The position numbers were made by a program, and so were the translations under genes. Shown here piece by piece: positions 55,560-64,000 of a stretch of DNA of 64,000 nt. Numbering within the stretch: position 1 is the first letter of the stretch; every line of letters starts with the position of its first letter. The notes under the pieces were generated by a model. The model was given only the letters and a program-made list of their open reading frames with translations, made no database searches and was not told the origin of the DNA. Source of the stretch: Vandiemenella viatica (Eukaryota > Arthropoda > Insecta > Orthoptera > Morabidae). The stretch covers positions 36,899 through 100,898 of the forward strand of contig JARYHS010006929.1 of NCBI GenBank assembly GCA_031002005.1. The letters run 5' to 3'.

Positions 55560-56000
55560 AGAGCTATTATCAGTAACTGTATACAGTTCACAGGCGAATA
55601 GGTACAAAGCTGTTACTTATAGCTTTGAAAATTAACACAGCATTAAAAATTAAACACATAGTTCATGACACATTGGAAACATAAACAATTGTTAAACAAA
55701 CACACGCAGCAAAGTCATAGATGAAACTTGGCTTGCCAACTTGACGCAATGCAAGGTTTACTGCAAGCTATACCAAAAAATTAAGGAAAAAAATGTGCGC
55801 CTCATACATGGGTAAGCAAATCGCTTGGAAAAAACGAGCTATGCAATAGAAAGGTCCTCCTTGGCTTTTAGATCTGAAGATTTTCACTGACAAAATAATC
55901 GGATTTTTTGTTATAATATTTTTAAAAAATGACCGTTTCCAGATAAGTTTATTCAATTGACTGTACTTATCTGGAAGTGGACAAACAGCTAGTGAGGTGA
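55560..56000. other. Unassigned DNA right of the LTR element
   Basis: No gene or repeat seen. It leads into a Ty3 gag relic. Confidence 0.4.
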
Positions 56001-56029
56001 GTGTTGTGGACCATGGCGGCCGGCTGGGC

Positions 56030-57262
56030 TCCTAAAATAGCTTTTGCCTCTGTTTGGACCAAGACATTGGCAAAGTTTAGTTATTTGACTGCCTACTGTC
56101 TTCTTCGCAGTGAATTATAGCCTCTGTAGTTTCAAAATTTGGTGAGTCACTACGCCTGTGTGTCCTGTTTTTTTATTATTGCTACCCCTTCCTCGGCCTC
56201 TACCTTTAAAGAAACAACGAATATATGTTCTTCCCCTATTAGAATTTGAAGAAGTGTTAGGTTGTCCACTATTTGGAGGTTGAGCAACATTGTTATCTGA
56301 GGAGGGTTTGTTATTAAAATTTTTATTCCCTTCTTGTTGTTGAAATCTATTCTGGTTATTATTTTCTTTAAATTGTTGTGTATTAGGTGTCCTCTCCTTA
56401 AAGTCATTATTGTTGCCAAAATAACGGCGTTGGTTAGCAGGATGGTAATTACGAGTAGCCTGCTGCATATCTAAGTTATGTAGCGTCTTTTCAGCCGCAT
56501 CAATAGTATTGATACCCAGTAATGCAAAAGAGTTTTGGACTTATACAGGTAATCGGCCCAAAATATGCTTTACCAATTCCTCTTCTGGGATGGGTATGGA
56601 TAAATGACAAGCTTTCGCAACTTCTGTGATAAAGAAATCTGTCATTGTAATGTTGCTATCTGACCGGTAGAAAGGGCCTGTTGAAATGGTTTTCTTAATA
56701 GCAAATTGTATATGGGTGGACCAAAATCTATCTAAGAAACATTTCTTAAACTGAGCAAAACTATCACAAGATTCCTTATGTCTGACTGCCCAAATTCTGC
56801 TAGTACCTGTTAAATGTTGGAATACCATTTCAATTTTCTCTTAATCGGATAGCAAATCAGAAATCCTAAATGCTTCGAAACTCTGTAAGAAGTCTACAGG
56901 ATGAACAGATCCATTTTCAGTAAAAGGTTTAACTTCAATTCTATTGTTCCCAAGTAGAGGAAGTTCAGATGCTCTAAGATCAACAGCTGTTAACCCCTGT
57001 TTAACCAACTGTTCTACTTTGCTTTGGCACCCCTGAATATCCGTTTGTGTTTTCTGCACCTGTAAATCCAAAGCAGAAACATGTTGCTGAGTGTGTTGAT
57101 GTTTCTGGTCAATGTCCAGAACCTGCTCATGTAATGAGGTATACCTAACTTTACTTGTAGCAACCTCTTGTGTAAGGGAAGTAACATCTTCATCTATTCT
57201 AAGAACATTCTGTTGGAGCCCTGCAATTTGCTGAGTATTAGTATCAGTGACAACAGCTAAAT
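56030..57262 (-). pseudogene. Ty3/gypsy gag relic
   Basis: Three minus-strand ORF pieces in order. 57262-56841 begins with a heptad-rich coiled coil (IAGLQQNVLRIDEDVTSLTQ) and ends RIEVKPFTENGSVHPVDFLQ, a gag capsid start. 56828-56541 continues capsid (HLTGTSRIWAVRHKESCDSF). 56468-56115 is Asn/Gln rich and ends in an Arg-Gly run (GRGRGRGSNNKK) where a nucleic-acid-binding tail would be. Stops near 56830 and 56540 break it. About 56040-56110 matches 15775-15870, so it is related to the element at 9-16 kb. LINE-C begins two bases beyond. Confidence 0.8.
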
Positions 57263-57263
57263 C

Positions 57264-57638
57264 CCCCGCAGGGGCCTGGTACGCAAGTGCCAGGTACGGG
57301 TTTGGCGAACCCGCGGTGCCCGAGCTGGAAACTTGTGAGCGCCGCAAGTTTCCCACACCGTAAACTCCTACCATGCTTCAACGACCACCGTAGGGCGTGG
57401 CGGTGGAACGTTGTGTGCCTAGGAGAACGGGGATCTTGGCTTCATCGCCCGGATCGCGAGGACGGTACAAACCTCTATAAAAAAACCCCTCAACCTCAAG
57501 GTGAGTAACGTGCCGAGGAGGTGGATGGGTGGTGAGGCAAACCACCCGTTAGCGTACAACCTCAGGGGCACCTGCCGCACCCCTGTTGTATTGGGCTTGG
57601 TGGCGTGATGCGGGGGCTCCACGTCACTCGACTTTTAG
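57264..57638 (+). promoter_or_regulatory. 5' UTR of LINE-C
   Basis: Same hairpin-rich start as LINE-A and LINE-B, nearly base for base with 25900-26276. Confidence 0.8.
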
Positions 57639-57701
57639 TTCCTCCGAACTCGTGGGATCAAAATTAGAAATAATCCAAATCCCAATCCCTCCTCCTGCGG
57701 C

Positions 57702-59186
57702 TTGGGCAAACCGCAGGGGTTATGTCACTCAAACGCCCAAAAGAAAGGTAGTGGTAAGCGGGCGAGGGTTGAAAGCCCTCCTCCTGAAAATGACAATAGT
57801 TACAGGAAGGATTACATAATAGAGAATGCCTTCATAATCATGGCTAGAAAGGAGGGATCTTTCGAGAAGGTGTCCCCCTTTTACATTCAGAAAGGGTTAG
57901 AGGGTCTTGCCGGGACCCTGAAATCAGTAAAGAAGCTGAGGAACGGGACCCTGCTTTTGGAAACATCCACCCATAAGCAGGCTGTCCTCCTCCTTAAGTC
58001 TGAGAAGCTCGGGGAGTTCGCAGTAAAGTGCGAACTCCATAAAACTCTAAATTCGAGTAAAGGCGTTATCAGCTGTCGCGACCTAATCGATTTAGAGACC
58101 GAGGAACTCCTTAAGGAGTGGGCATCTGAACATGTGGTCGAGGTTCGTCAGATAAAGCGAAGGGTAAACGGCAGTCTTGAGAAGACTGCCACCTTCGTCC
58201 TGACGTTCGACACTCCAACGTTGCCCAAAGACATCAAAGCAGGGTATTTAAAACTTAATGTACGCCCGTATGTACCGGACCCCATGCGCTGCTTCAAGTG
58301 CCAGAGGTTCGGTCATACGACGGCGACCTGCAAGGGCAACCCCACCTGTGGGAAATGCGGAAAGGCTGCACATGAGCCGGGTAGTAGTTGTACCCTCCCA
58401 CAGGTGTGTGTAAACTGCTCCGGGTCACATCCAGCCTGGAGCAGGGAGTGTCGAATGTATCTTGAAGAGAAAAAGATACAGGAGGTAAAAACGAAAGAGA
58501 GAATACCTTACGGCGAAGCGAAGAAGCGGTACAAGGCACTAGCACCCCCCATCTTTGCTACCAGCTTCGCCAAGACTCTTTCAACTCCCGTCAGGAAAGA
58601 AAGTGTTGCTACCCAGACGACAGTTGCGGACATGAGCACAAGTACAACGTGCTCATGTCAATGCAATTGTGGCGCTAATGCCACAAAGGTCATAACACCT
58701 AGGACCTCTGACGTCGGTAGCAGCACTTCTGGAAACCCGACCACTAGCCCAGAAGGTTTAGCAAGTCCACCAGCGAAAGCACAGCCATCTGCTGCAATGA
58801 CTACAGCTGTGGGCGCATCTGCAACCGCAGAAACAGCGCCCGTTTCAGAAGTAGCTACCACAGCAGAAGTAGCATCGGCAACGCCATCTGCCGACAGCGG
58901 ATGGCAGACAGTGCAAAAGATTCGGGGTCCGAAGTTCAAACATACGGACCCCACTATGTTCATTAAGTCCCCTTCCGCTTCCCCGCCCAGACCTTCAACT
59001 GGCGGGGAAAAGAAGGGGAGAAGGCCTCGGCGGAAGAAAAATCCGCAAGACCACGAGGCCTTCGAACAAAAATCGTCTTCGGACCCCGAAGACGAAATTA
59101 TGCTGGTGGACGGACCTGGTCTCGTTCCTCAGCAATCACCGTCGGAGGACCCACCCGAACCGGGGCGGGTGGTTTTAAAAAGGTAG
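57702..59186 (+). CDS. LINE-C ORF1, zinc-knuckle RNA-binding protein
   Basis: About 494 codons from 57702, with the frame open back to 57639. It carries a central conserved domain (FEKVSPFYIQKGLEGLAGTL) and three CCHC knuckles (CFKCQRFGHTTATC, CGKCGKAAHEPGSSC, CVNCSGSHPAWSREC) near residues 195-255. The C-terminal 220 residues are Ala/Thr/Ser rich, then basic (KKGRRPRRKKN), then acidic. It binds LINE RNA in a particle with ORF2 protein, by analogy with I-type elements. The frame opens without an ATG: position 57702 is TTG, and the first Met is at about 57840 (MARKEGSF). LINE-A has an ATG in the equivalent region. Confidence 0.9.
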   Translation: MGKPQGLCHSNAQKKGSGKRARVESPPPENDNSYRKDYIIENAFIIMARKEGSFEKVSPFYIQKGLEGLAGTLKSVKKLRNGTLLLETSTHKQAVLLLKSEKLGEFAVKCELHKTLNSSKGVISCRDLIDLETEELLKEWASEHVVEVRQIKRRVNGSLEKTATFVLTFDTPTLPKDIKAGYLKLNVRPYVPDPMRCFKCQRFGHTTATCKGNPTCGKCGKAAHEPGSSCTLPQVCVNCSGSHPAWSRECRMYLEEKKIQEVKTKERIPYGEAKKRYKALAPPIFATSFAKTLSTPVRKESVATQTTVADMSTSTTCSCQCNCGANATKVITPRTSDVGSSTSGNPTTSPEGLASPPAKAQPSAAMTTAVGASATAETAPVSEVATTAEVASATPSADSGWQTVQKIRGPKFKHTDPTMFIKSPSASPPRPSTGGEKKGRRPRRKKNPQDHEAFEQKSSSDPEDEIMLVDGPGLVPQQSPSEDPPEPGRVVLKR

Positions 59187-59187
59187 G

Positions 59188-62100
59188 ATGGCTCCCATAC
59201 TTCAGTGGAACGTCAACGGCTTTCAGGCTCACAAAGAGGAAGTCCAACTCTTAGCACGGTCTAATCCATTGTGTCTCTGTATTCAAGAGACACATTTTAG
59301 ACCACTACACCAACCAGTGCTAAGAGGGTATGACATTTATAGAAAGGACGATACCGAGGGTGATCGAGCGAAGGGAGGAGTGGCTGTGTTTGTTCGGAAC
59401 ACTGTCCACTCCGAACCCGTTGCTCTCACCTCCCATCTACAAGCAGTAGCGGTGAAAATACACGGTCCAATCGAACTGACCGTATGCTCTCTCTACCTGC
59501 CACCCAGTTTGTCCGTCGACTACGACGACCTGGTTGGCATCATACGACAACTCACTCGGCCCTTTCTCCTTTTGGGAGATTTCAACGCCCACAGTGCGTT
59601 GTGGGGTTCTACCACCGATTGCCCCCGGGGCCGAGTGGTTGGTAGATTGATAGAGCAGGAGGAAATTTGTTTCCTGAATACAGGGCAAATGACTCATTTC
59701 ACCACTGCTTCCGGATCGTCCTCTGCCATCGACCTTTCATTGTGCTCCCCCTCAATCGCGGACTCCGTGCATTGGGAGGTGGATCACGACCTTCACGGAA
59801 GTGACCACTTCCCAATATGGATGCACGTAGAGTTTGAACGCGGAGGAGGGAATAACCGACGTAACTGGAACGTCAGCAAAGCCGATTGGCCGTTGTATCG
59901 CAGGTCACTACGCCTCCGGCCTTGTAACGGCATTACGGAGATGGTGAATTACTTTACCGAAGTGATTCACCAGGCAGCTGACGTTTCAATGCCGAAAAGC
60001 TCCGGAACGCTGCGAAGGACGCCCGTCCCCTGGTGGAACGACGAATGTCGTTCCGCCATTCAGGGTCGTAGACGGGCGCTGCGTCGATTTAGGTTGCAGC
60101 CAACTTCCGACAACCTGGCAGCGTTCCGTATTGCAAGAGCAAAGGCACGTCGTGTTATTAAGGAGAGCAAGAGAAGGTCATGGCAGACCTTTGTGAGCAC
60201 AATAAATCGTTCCACACCATCAGCCAAAGTATGGGAGTCCATTCGCCGTATATCCGGAAGGTACTCCCGCCCACCAGTATCTGGATTACTGGATCAAGGA
60301 CGTGTAGTTACCGACGAGCGAAGCATAGCCCAGCTGATGGCGGAGAACTTCGCCTCCGTCACTTCGTCCGCCAACTTTGACCCTCGGTTTCAGCGACATA
60401 GAGTCGCTGCCGAGAGGCGAGGGCTGTGCTTCGATTCGTCGAATACAGAGGCCTACAACTGCCCATTTACATCTTGGGAGCTGGAGTCGGCATTAAACAG
60501 CGCCAATGACACCGCTCCAGGGCCTGATATGATCCAGTACCAGATGCTGAGGCATCTTAGTACAGATGCTAAGGAGTACCTTTTAGATATTTTTAATCAG
60601 ATTTGGACCGAAGGACACTTCCCCGACTCGTGGAAAGAAGCAACGCTTATCCCAATTTTAAAACCTGGAAAGGATAAATTATTGCCAGGTAGTTATCGTA
60701 GCATCGCCCTTACAAGCTGCGTGGGTAAGACGCTAGAGAGGATGGTAAATCGCCGCCTCGTCTGGCGTCTGGAATCCCAAAATCTTCTCAGCCGCTTTCA
60801 GTGTGGATTCAGGAAGTCCCATTCCACCTTGGACAACCTGATCCTACTGGAAGCTGCAATCCAAGACGCTTTCGTCCGCAGCCAACACCTCGTAGGTGTC
60901 TTTTTCGATATCGAGAAAGCATACGATACTACCTGGCGACACATTATTTTAAAACAACTACATGAATGGGGTTTTAGAGGAAAACTTCCCCGCTTTTTAA
61001 AATCTTTTTTATCACGACGTTGCTTCCGGTACCGAGTTGGTAGCGAAGTGTCAGATCTTTTTATCCAGGAAAACGGTGTCCCTCAAGGGTCAGTTTTAAG
61101 TGTTACACTGTTTGCCATTGCAATTAATAGTATTGCAACCACAATAAGGAGTCCCATACGGTACTCCTTATATGTGGATGACTTTTTAATTTTTATTGCA
61201 TCTTCCAGCCTGAGAAACGCTGAGCGGCAGTTGCAGCTCGCGTTGAACAGGCTGGATGAATGGTCAGTGCACACCGGTTTTCGTTTCTCCGCTGAGAAAA
61301 CCCGGTGTGTACTTTTTACCCGTAATAGAAGTCTTTTACCAGAGCCCCACCTTACCTTGAGGAACACCGTTTTAACTTTTACTGATACTGTTCGGTTTCT
61401 GGGCCTTATCCTAGACACAAGGCTCAGCTGGCTGCCTCATCTTAAAGATGTGAAAGCCAGGGCCTTGAAAGTTCTGAATATTTTAAAATGTCTTTGTGGC
61501 AGGTCATGGGGCGCTGACCGCTCCTGCCTGCTGCAATTTTATAGAGCCTTTGTACGGTCGCGTTTGGAGTACGGTTGCATAGTATACGGTTCGGCACGGG
61601 ACAGTTATCTACGGATACTGGATAGTGTCCACCATGCAGGAATCCGGCTCGCCACGGGTGCTTACCGCACCAGCCCTATACCCAGCATCTGTGCTGAGTC
61701 TGGCGAGCCGCCGCTTTCCACTCGGCGGCATCTCCTCATGGTGCGACACTATGTACATATTGCCACAACTCCTGGTAGTCCCGTGCACGACGTAGTGATG
61801 CGACCGAGCTTTGAACGGCTATATGCGAATCGCTGTAGAGCGACCAAACCGTTCAGCCACCGTACAAAGGCTATTTTAGAAGAATATGGTTGTGAGCTGC
61901 CCGCTTTTTATCACCAGGGATGGAGTAAATCTCCTCCCTGGCTTTTAACGAGGCCCAGAATAATTTTAAATCTTTGTCGGTATAACAAATTGTTTACCGA
62001 TAATAATGTTTTTATTAGTGTTTTTACTGATATCCTAAACCAGTATCACACATTCACCCCGGTATATACGGATGGGTCTAAGCAGGCTAATAGAGTAGGA

Positions 62101-62880
62101 TGCTCTGTAGTGTTCCCTCGAGCGACTTACACATACAAACTAGATGGTAGATGCAGCGTTTACACCGCCGAGTGTTACGCTGTGTTAAAGTCGCTCCAGC
62201 ATATGAAAGTAGTCCGTGATAAGAGGTTCATCATATGCTGTGATTCCCTCAGCTGTATTCAGGCCATAGGTAATATGTACCCAGCAGACCGTCTAGTCCA
62301 GGACATCCAGGACGCCCTCCTTTCCCTCCAATCTCGTGGAAAGGAGGTATTATTCTGCTGGGTACCGGGCCATGTGGGAATCAGGGGGAACGAGGCAGCA
62401 GATGAAGCTGCCAAGTTAGCCTGTGACAAGGTCCGAATCGACTTTGCACCGGTCCCAAAGTCAGACCTTGCCTCGGCGGTGAAGAGATTTATCTTTGATA
62501 TTTGGCAGAGGCAGTGGCTGGAAGTCGAGCATAATAAGCTCCGGCAGGTCAAACCGACCGTTCAGCCGTGGAGCAGCTCCTTCCAGCGGGCGAGGAGGGA
62601 TGAGGTTCTCCTTACTCGCCTCCGTATAGGGCACTGTCCTCTTACTCATAGTTTTCTTCTCCGCCGAGAGGACCCTCCGGAATGTGATGCTTGTGGCGTA
62701 CCTTTGACGGTACGCCACATTTTAACCGAATGTATTTTGTTTTTAGATTTAAGGGCAGACGTTGGCTTAGGCAACGATCTGTCCCTTATTTTAAGTGATG
62801 ACCGTGACAACGTGGCTAAGGTTTTAAAGTTTTGCAGCTTGGCCGGTCTTGTCCCAAAATTTTTGGGCAGATCGGCCTAG
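59188..62880 (+). CDS. LINE-C ORF2: endonuclease, reverse transcriptase, RNase H
   Basis: 1,230 aa, intact. Endonuclease about residues 1-225: QWNVNGF, IQETHFRP (E near 33), LLGDFNAHSALWG (near 130), GSDHFPIW (near 205). RT about 450-750: LIPILKPGKDKLLPGSYRSI, GFRKSHSTLDNLI, FFDIEKAYDT, GVPQGSVLS (near 629), YVDDFLIF (near 661). RNase H about 955-1080: VYTDGSKQ, YTAECYAVL, CCDSLSC, GHVGIRGNEAADEAA, all four acidic residues kept. C-terminal finger CDACGVPLTVRHILTEC (near 1165). RNase H argues for the I or R1/LOA-type clades over Jockey. It performs target-primed reverse transcription. Confidence 0.95.
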   Translation: MAPILQWNVNGFQAHKEEVQLLARSNPLCLCIQETHFRPLHQPVLRGYDIYRKDDTEGDRAKGGVAVFVRNTVHSEPVALTSHLQAVAVKIHGPIELTVCSLYLPPSLSVDYDDLVGIIRQLTRPFLLLGDFNAHSALWGSTTDCPRGRVVGRLIEQEEICFLNTGQMTHFTTASGSSSAIDLSLCSPSIADSVHWEVDHDLHGSDHFPIWMHVEFERGGGNNRRNWNVSKADWPLYRRSLRLRPCNGITEMVNYFTEVIHQAADVSMPKSSGTLRRTPVPWWNDECRSAIQGRRRALRRFRLQPTSDNLAAFRIARAKARRVIKESKRRSWQTFVSTINRSTPSAKVWESIRRISGRYSRPPVSGLLDQGRVVTDERSIAQLMAENFASVTSSANFDPRFQRHRVAAERRGLCFDSSNTEAYNCPFTSWELESALNSANDTAPGPDMIQYQMLRHLSTDAKEYLLDIFNQIWTEGHFPDSWKEATLIPILKPGKDKLLPGSYRSIALTSCVGKTLERMVNRRLVWRLESQNLLSRFQCGFRKSHSTLDNLILLEAAIQDAFVRSQHLVGVFFDIEKAYDTTWRHIILKQLHEWGFRGKLPRFLKSFLSRRCFRYRVGSEVSDLFIQENGVPQGSVLSVTLFAIAINSIATTIRSPIRYSLYVDDFLIFIASSSLRNAERQLQLALNRLDEWSVHTGFRFSAEKTRCVLFTRNRSLLPEPHLTLRNTVLTFTDTVRFLGLILDTRLSWLPHLKDVKARALKVLNILKCLCGRSWGADRSCLLQFYRAFVRSRLEYGCIVYGSARDSYLRILDSVHHAGIRLATGAYRTSPIPSICAESGEPPLSTRRHLLMVRHYVHIATTPGSPVHDVVMRPSFERLYANRCRATKPFSHRTKAILEEYGCELPAFYHQGWSKSPPWLLTRPRIILNLCRYNKLFTDNNVFISVFTDILNQYHTFTPVYTDGSKQANRVGCSVVFPRATYTYKLDGRCSVYTAECYAVLKSLQHMKVVRDKRFIICCDSLSCIQAIGNMYPADRLVQDIQDALLSLQSRGKEVLFCWVPGHVGIRGNEAADEAAKLACDKVRIDFAPVPKSDLASAVKRFIFDIWQRQWLEVEHNKLRQVKPTVQPWSSSFQRARRDEVLLTRLRIGHCPLTHSFLLRREDPPECDACGVPLTVRHILTECILFLDLRADVGLGNDLSLILSDDRDNVAKVLKFCSLAGLVPKFLGRSA

Positions 62881-62888
62881 GTTTTAGA

Positions 62889-63275
62889 TTGGATTAGTGG
62901 CCGTTTACAACCACTAATCCAAGTACTGTTTTTACATATGTTACTGCTTATATGGCTGGCCTCTTAACAGCCAGCCAGCTTACGCGTTTTTTAAACTGGT
63001 TGGCCCTTTTACAGCCAACCAGTTAATGTATGTATTTTTATATTTTATTGCCTATTTTCAGTTTTATGTTTTACGTTGCTGTCTGCGTGGCCGATCTCTT
63101 TACAGTCGGCCACGCAGACGGTATTTTAATTAGTATGCTAGTATTTTATTGTGCTGTCTCTGTGGCCGACCCCTTTACAGTCGGCCACACAGACGGCAAT
63201 TTTGCCACGTTGTCACGCCTGGTTGTTGTTAGGGCGCTAATGACCCCGTCGTCGACGCGCCCTAAAACCCCAATA
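62889..63275 (+). repeat. Hairpin array in LINE-C 3' UTR
   Basis: Same five hairpins and terminal hairpin as LINE-B, here uninterrupted: stems at about 62889, 62954, 62994, 63079 and 63160, with loops CCGTTTACA(A), CTCTTAACA, CCTTTTACA, CTCTTTACA and CCCTTTACA. Confidence 0.93.
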
Positions 63276-63291
63276 ACAACAACAACAACAA

Positions 63292-63344
63292 CAGCTAATG
63301 ACCCAGATGTCGACGCGCCCTAAAACCCTAAAAACAACAACAAC
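63292..63344 (+). mobile_element. LINE 3' end fragment (tail only)
   Basis: GCTAATGACCCAGATGTCGA followed by the GCGCCCT arm and (AAC)n repeats the last 50 bases of the LINEs. It is closer to the LINE-A form (CTAGATGTCGA) than to LINE-C's own tail. Confidence 0.8.
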
Positions 63345-64000
63345 ACACCGGTTTTCATTTCTCCGCTGAGAAAACCCGGTGTGTACTTTTTACTCGTAAT
63401 AGAAGTCTTTTACCAGAGCCCCACCTTACCTTGAGGAACACCGTTTTAACTTTTACTGATACTGTTCGGTTTCTGGGCCTTATCCTAGACACAAGGCTCA
63501 GCTGGCTGCCTCATCTTAAAGATGTGAAATCCAGGGCCTTGAAAGTTCTGAATATTTTAAAATGTCTTTGTGGCAGGTCATGGGGCGCTGACCGCTCCTG
63601 CCTGCTACAGTTTTATAGAGCCTTTGTACGGTCGCGGTTGGAGTACGGTTGCACTGTCTACGGTTCGGCACGGGACAGCTATCTTCGGATACTGGATAGT
63701 GTCCACCATGCAGGAATTCGGCTCGCCACGGGTGCCTATCGCACTAGCCCGGTACCGAGCATTTGTGCAGAGTCAGGAGAGCCGCCACTTTCCACCCGGC
63801 GGCATCTCCTCATGGTGCGACACTATGTACATATTGCCACAACTGGTAGTCCCGTGCACGACGTAGTGATGCGACCGAACTGTGAACGGCTATATGCCAA
63901 TCGCGGTAGAGCGACCAAACCATTCAGCCACCGTACAAAGGCTATATTAGAAGAATATGGTTGTGAACTGCCCGCATTGTATCACCAGGGATGGATTAAT
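63345..64000 (+). pseudogene. LINE-D, 5'-truncated ORF2 fragment, runs off the window
   Basis: Begins abruptly at the codons for TGFHFSAEKTRCVLF, just after the RT active site, directly behind an (AAC)n tail. The frame is open to the window end through RLEYGCTVYGSARDSYLRIL. It has a 3-base deletion near 63845 and several substitutions against LINE-C. It is a typical 5'-truncated copy or the product of a template switch. Confidence 0.9.

Larger units (their letters stand above)
57264..63291 (+). mobile_element. LINE-C, full-length I-clade-like LINE
   Basis: Starts with CCCCGCAGGGGCCTGG and has a 5' UTR, ORF1, ORF2 and hairpin 3' UTR, ending in AATAACAACAACAACAAC. Both ORFs are open, so it is the best candidate for an active copy. 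The bases ACAACAGCTAA occur on both sides, but the right copy coincides with another LINE tail, so a true target duplication is unproven. Confidence 0.92.

Noticed and set aside
57247..63300. ACAACAGCTAA on both sides of LINE-C as its target duplication.
   Set aside because: The right-hand copy overlaps the (AAC)n tail and another LINE 3' end, and gag sequence does not resume after it.

Overview
The window is arthropod, most likely insect, nuclear DNA made almost entirely of transposable elements plus one integrated virus. It has Tc1/mariner elements with TA target duplications, I-clade-like LINEs with three zinc knuckles, RNase H and (AAC)n tails, Ty3/gypsy remnants, hAT-like non-autonomous elements and an ambisense densovirus, a virus group found in arthropods. 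I see no convincing host protein-coding gene, tRNA, rRNA or CRISPR array. Species cannot be named.

Layout. 1-2555: an old LINE ORF1 relic split by a 2.2 kb DD41D mariner with 273-bp inverted repeats and an intact transposase. 3024-4157: a fold-back element. 4165-9200: AT-rich DNA with few recognisable features. About 9.3-16.7 kb: a decayed Ty3/gypsy element on the minus strand (protease, RT/RNase H, integrase), whose integrase is split at a TTAA by a 2.56 kb Mutator/Kolobok-like transposon and whose LTR region carries a broken 1.3 kb mariner. 20-23.3 kb: further Ty3 debris and an unrecognised 438-aa ORF.

24.3-55.6 kb is a nested insertion whose order can be read from target-site duplications (TSDs). 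An LTR element (LTRs 24318-25538 and 54321-55555, outer TSD TTAC) received LINE-B (25900-49035, TSD GACTATGAGCA). LINE-B received LINE-A near the end of its 5' UTR (26335-42140, TSD CTCCTCCTGCG). LINE-A ORF2 is split by two head-to-tail densovirus genomes (about 30129-40005). LINE-B's 3' UTR received an intact DD41D mariner. The LTR element's own 3' part carries a DDE transposon that in turn holds a hAT-like element (TSD CGAAAAAG).

56.0-64 kb: a Ty3 gag relic, then LINE-C, an apparently full-length LINE with both ORFs open, a LINE tail fragment and a 5'-truncated LINE-D that runs off the window.

The two most unusual signals are the densovirus concatemer, with parvovirus-type terminal palindromes and damage made up largely of one-base indels, and the LINE 3' UTR. 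The latter is an array of five or six hairpins with different stems but a shared nine-base loop close to YYYTTTACA, kept in every LINE copy whose 3' UTR lies in the window.
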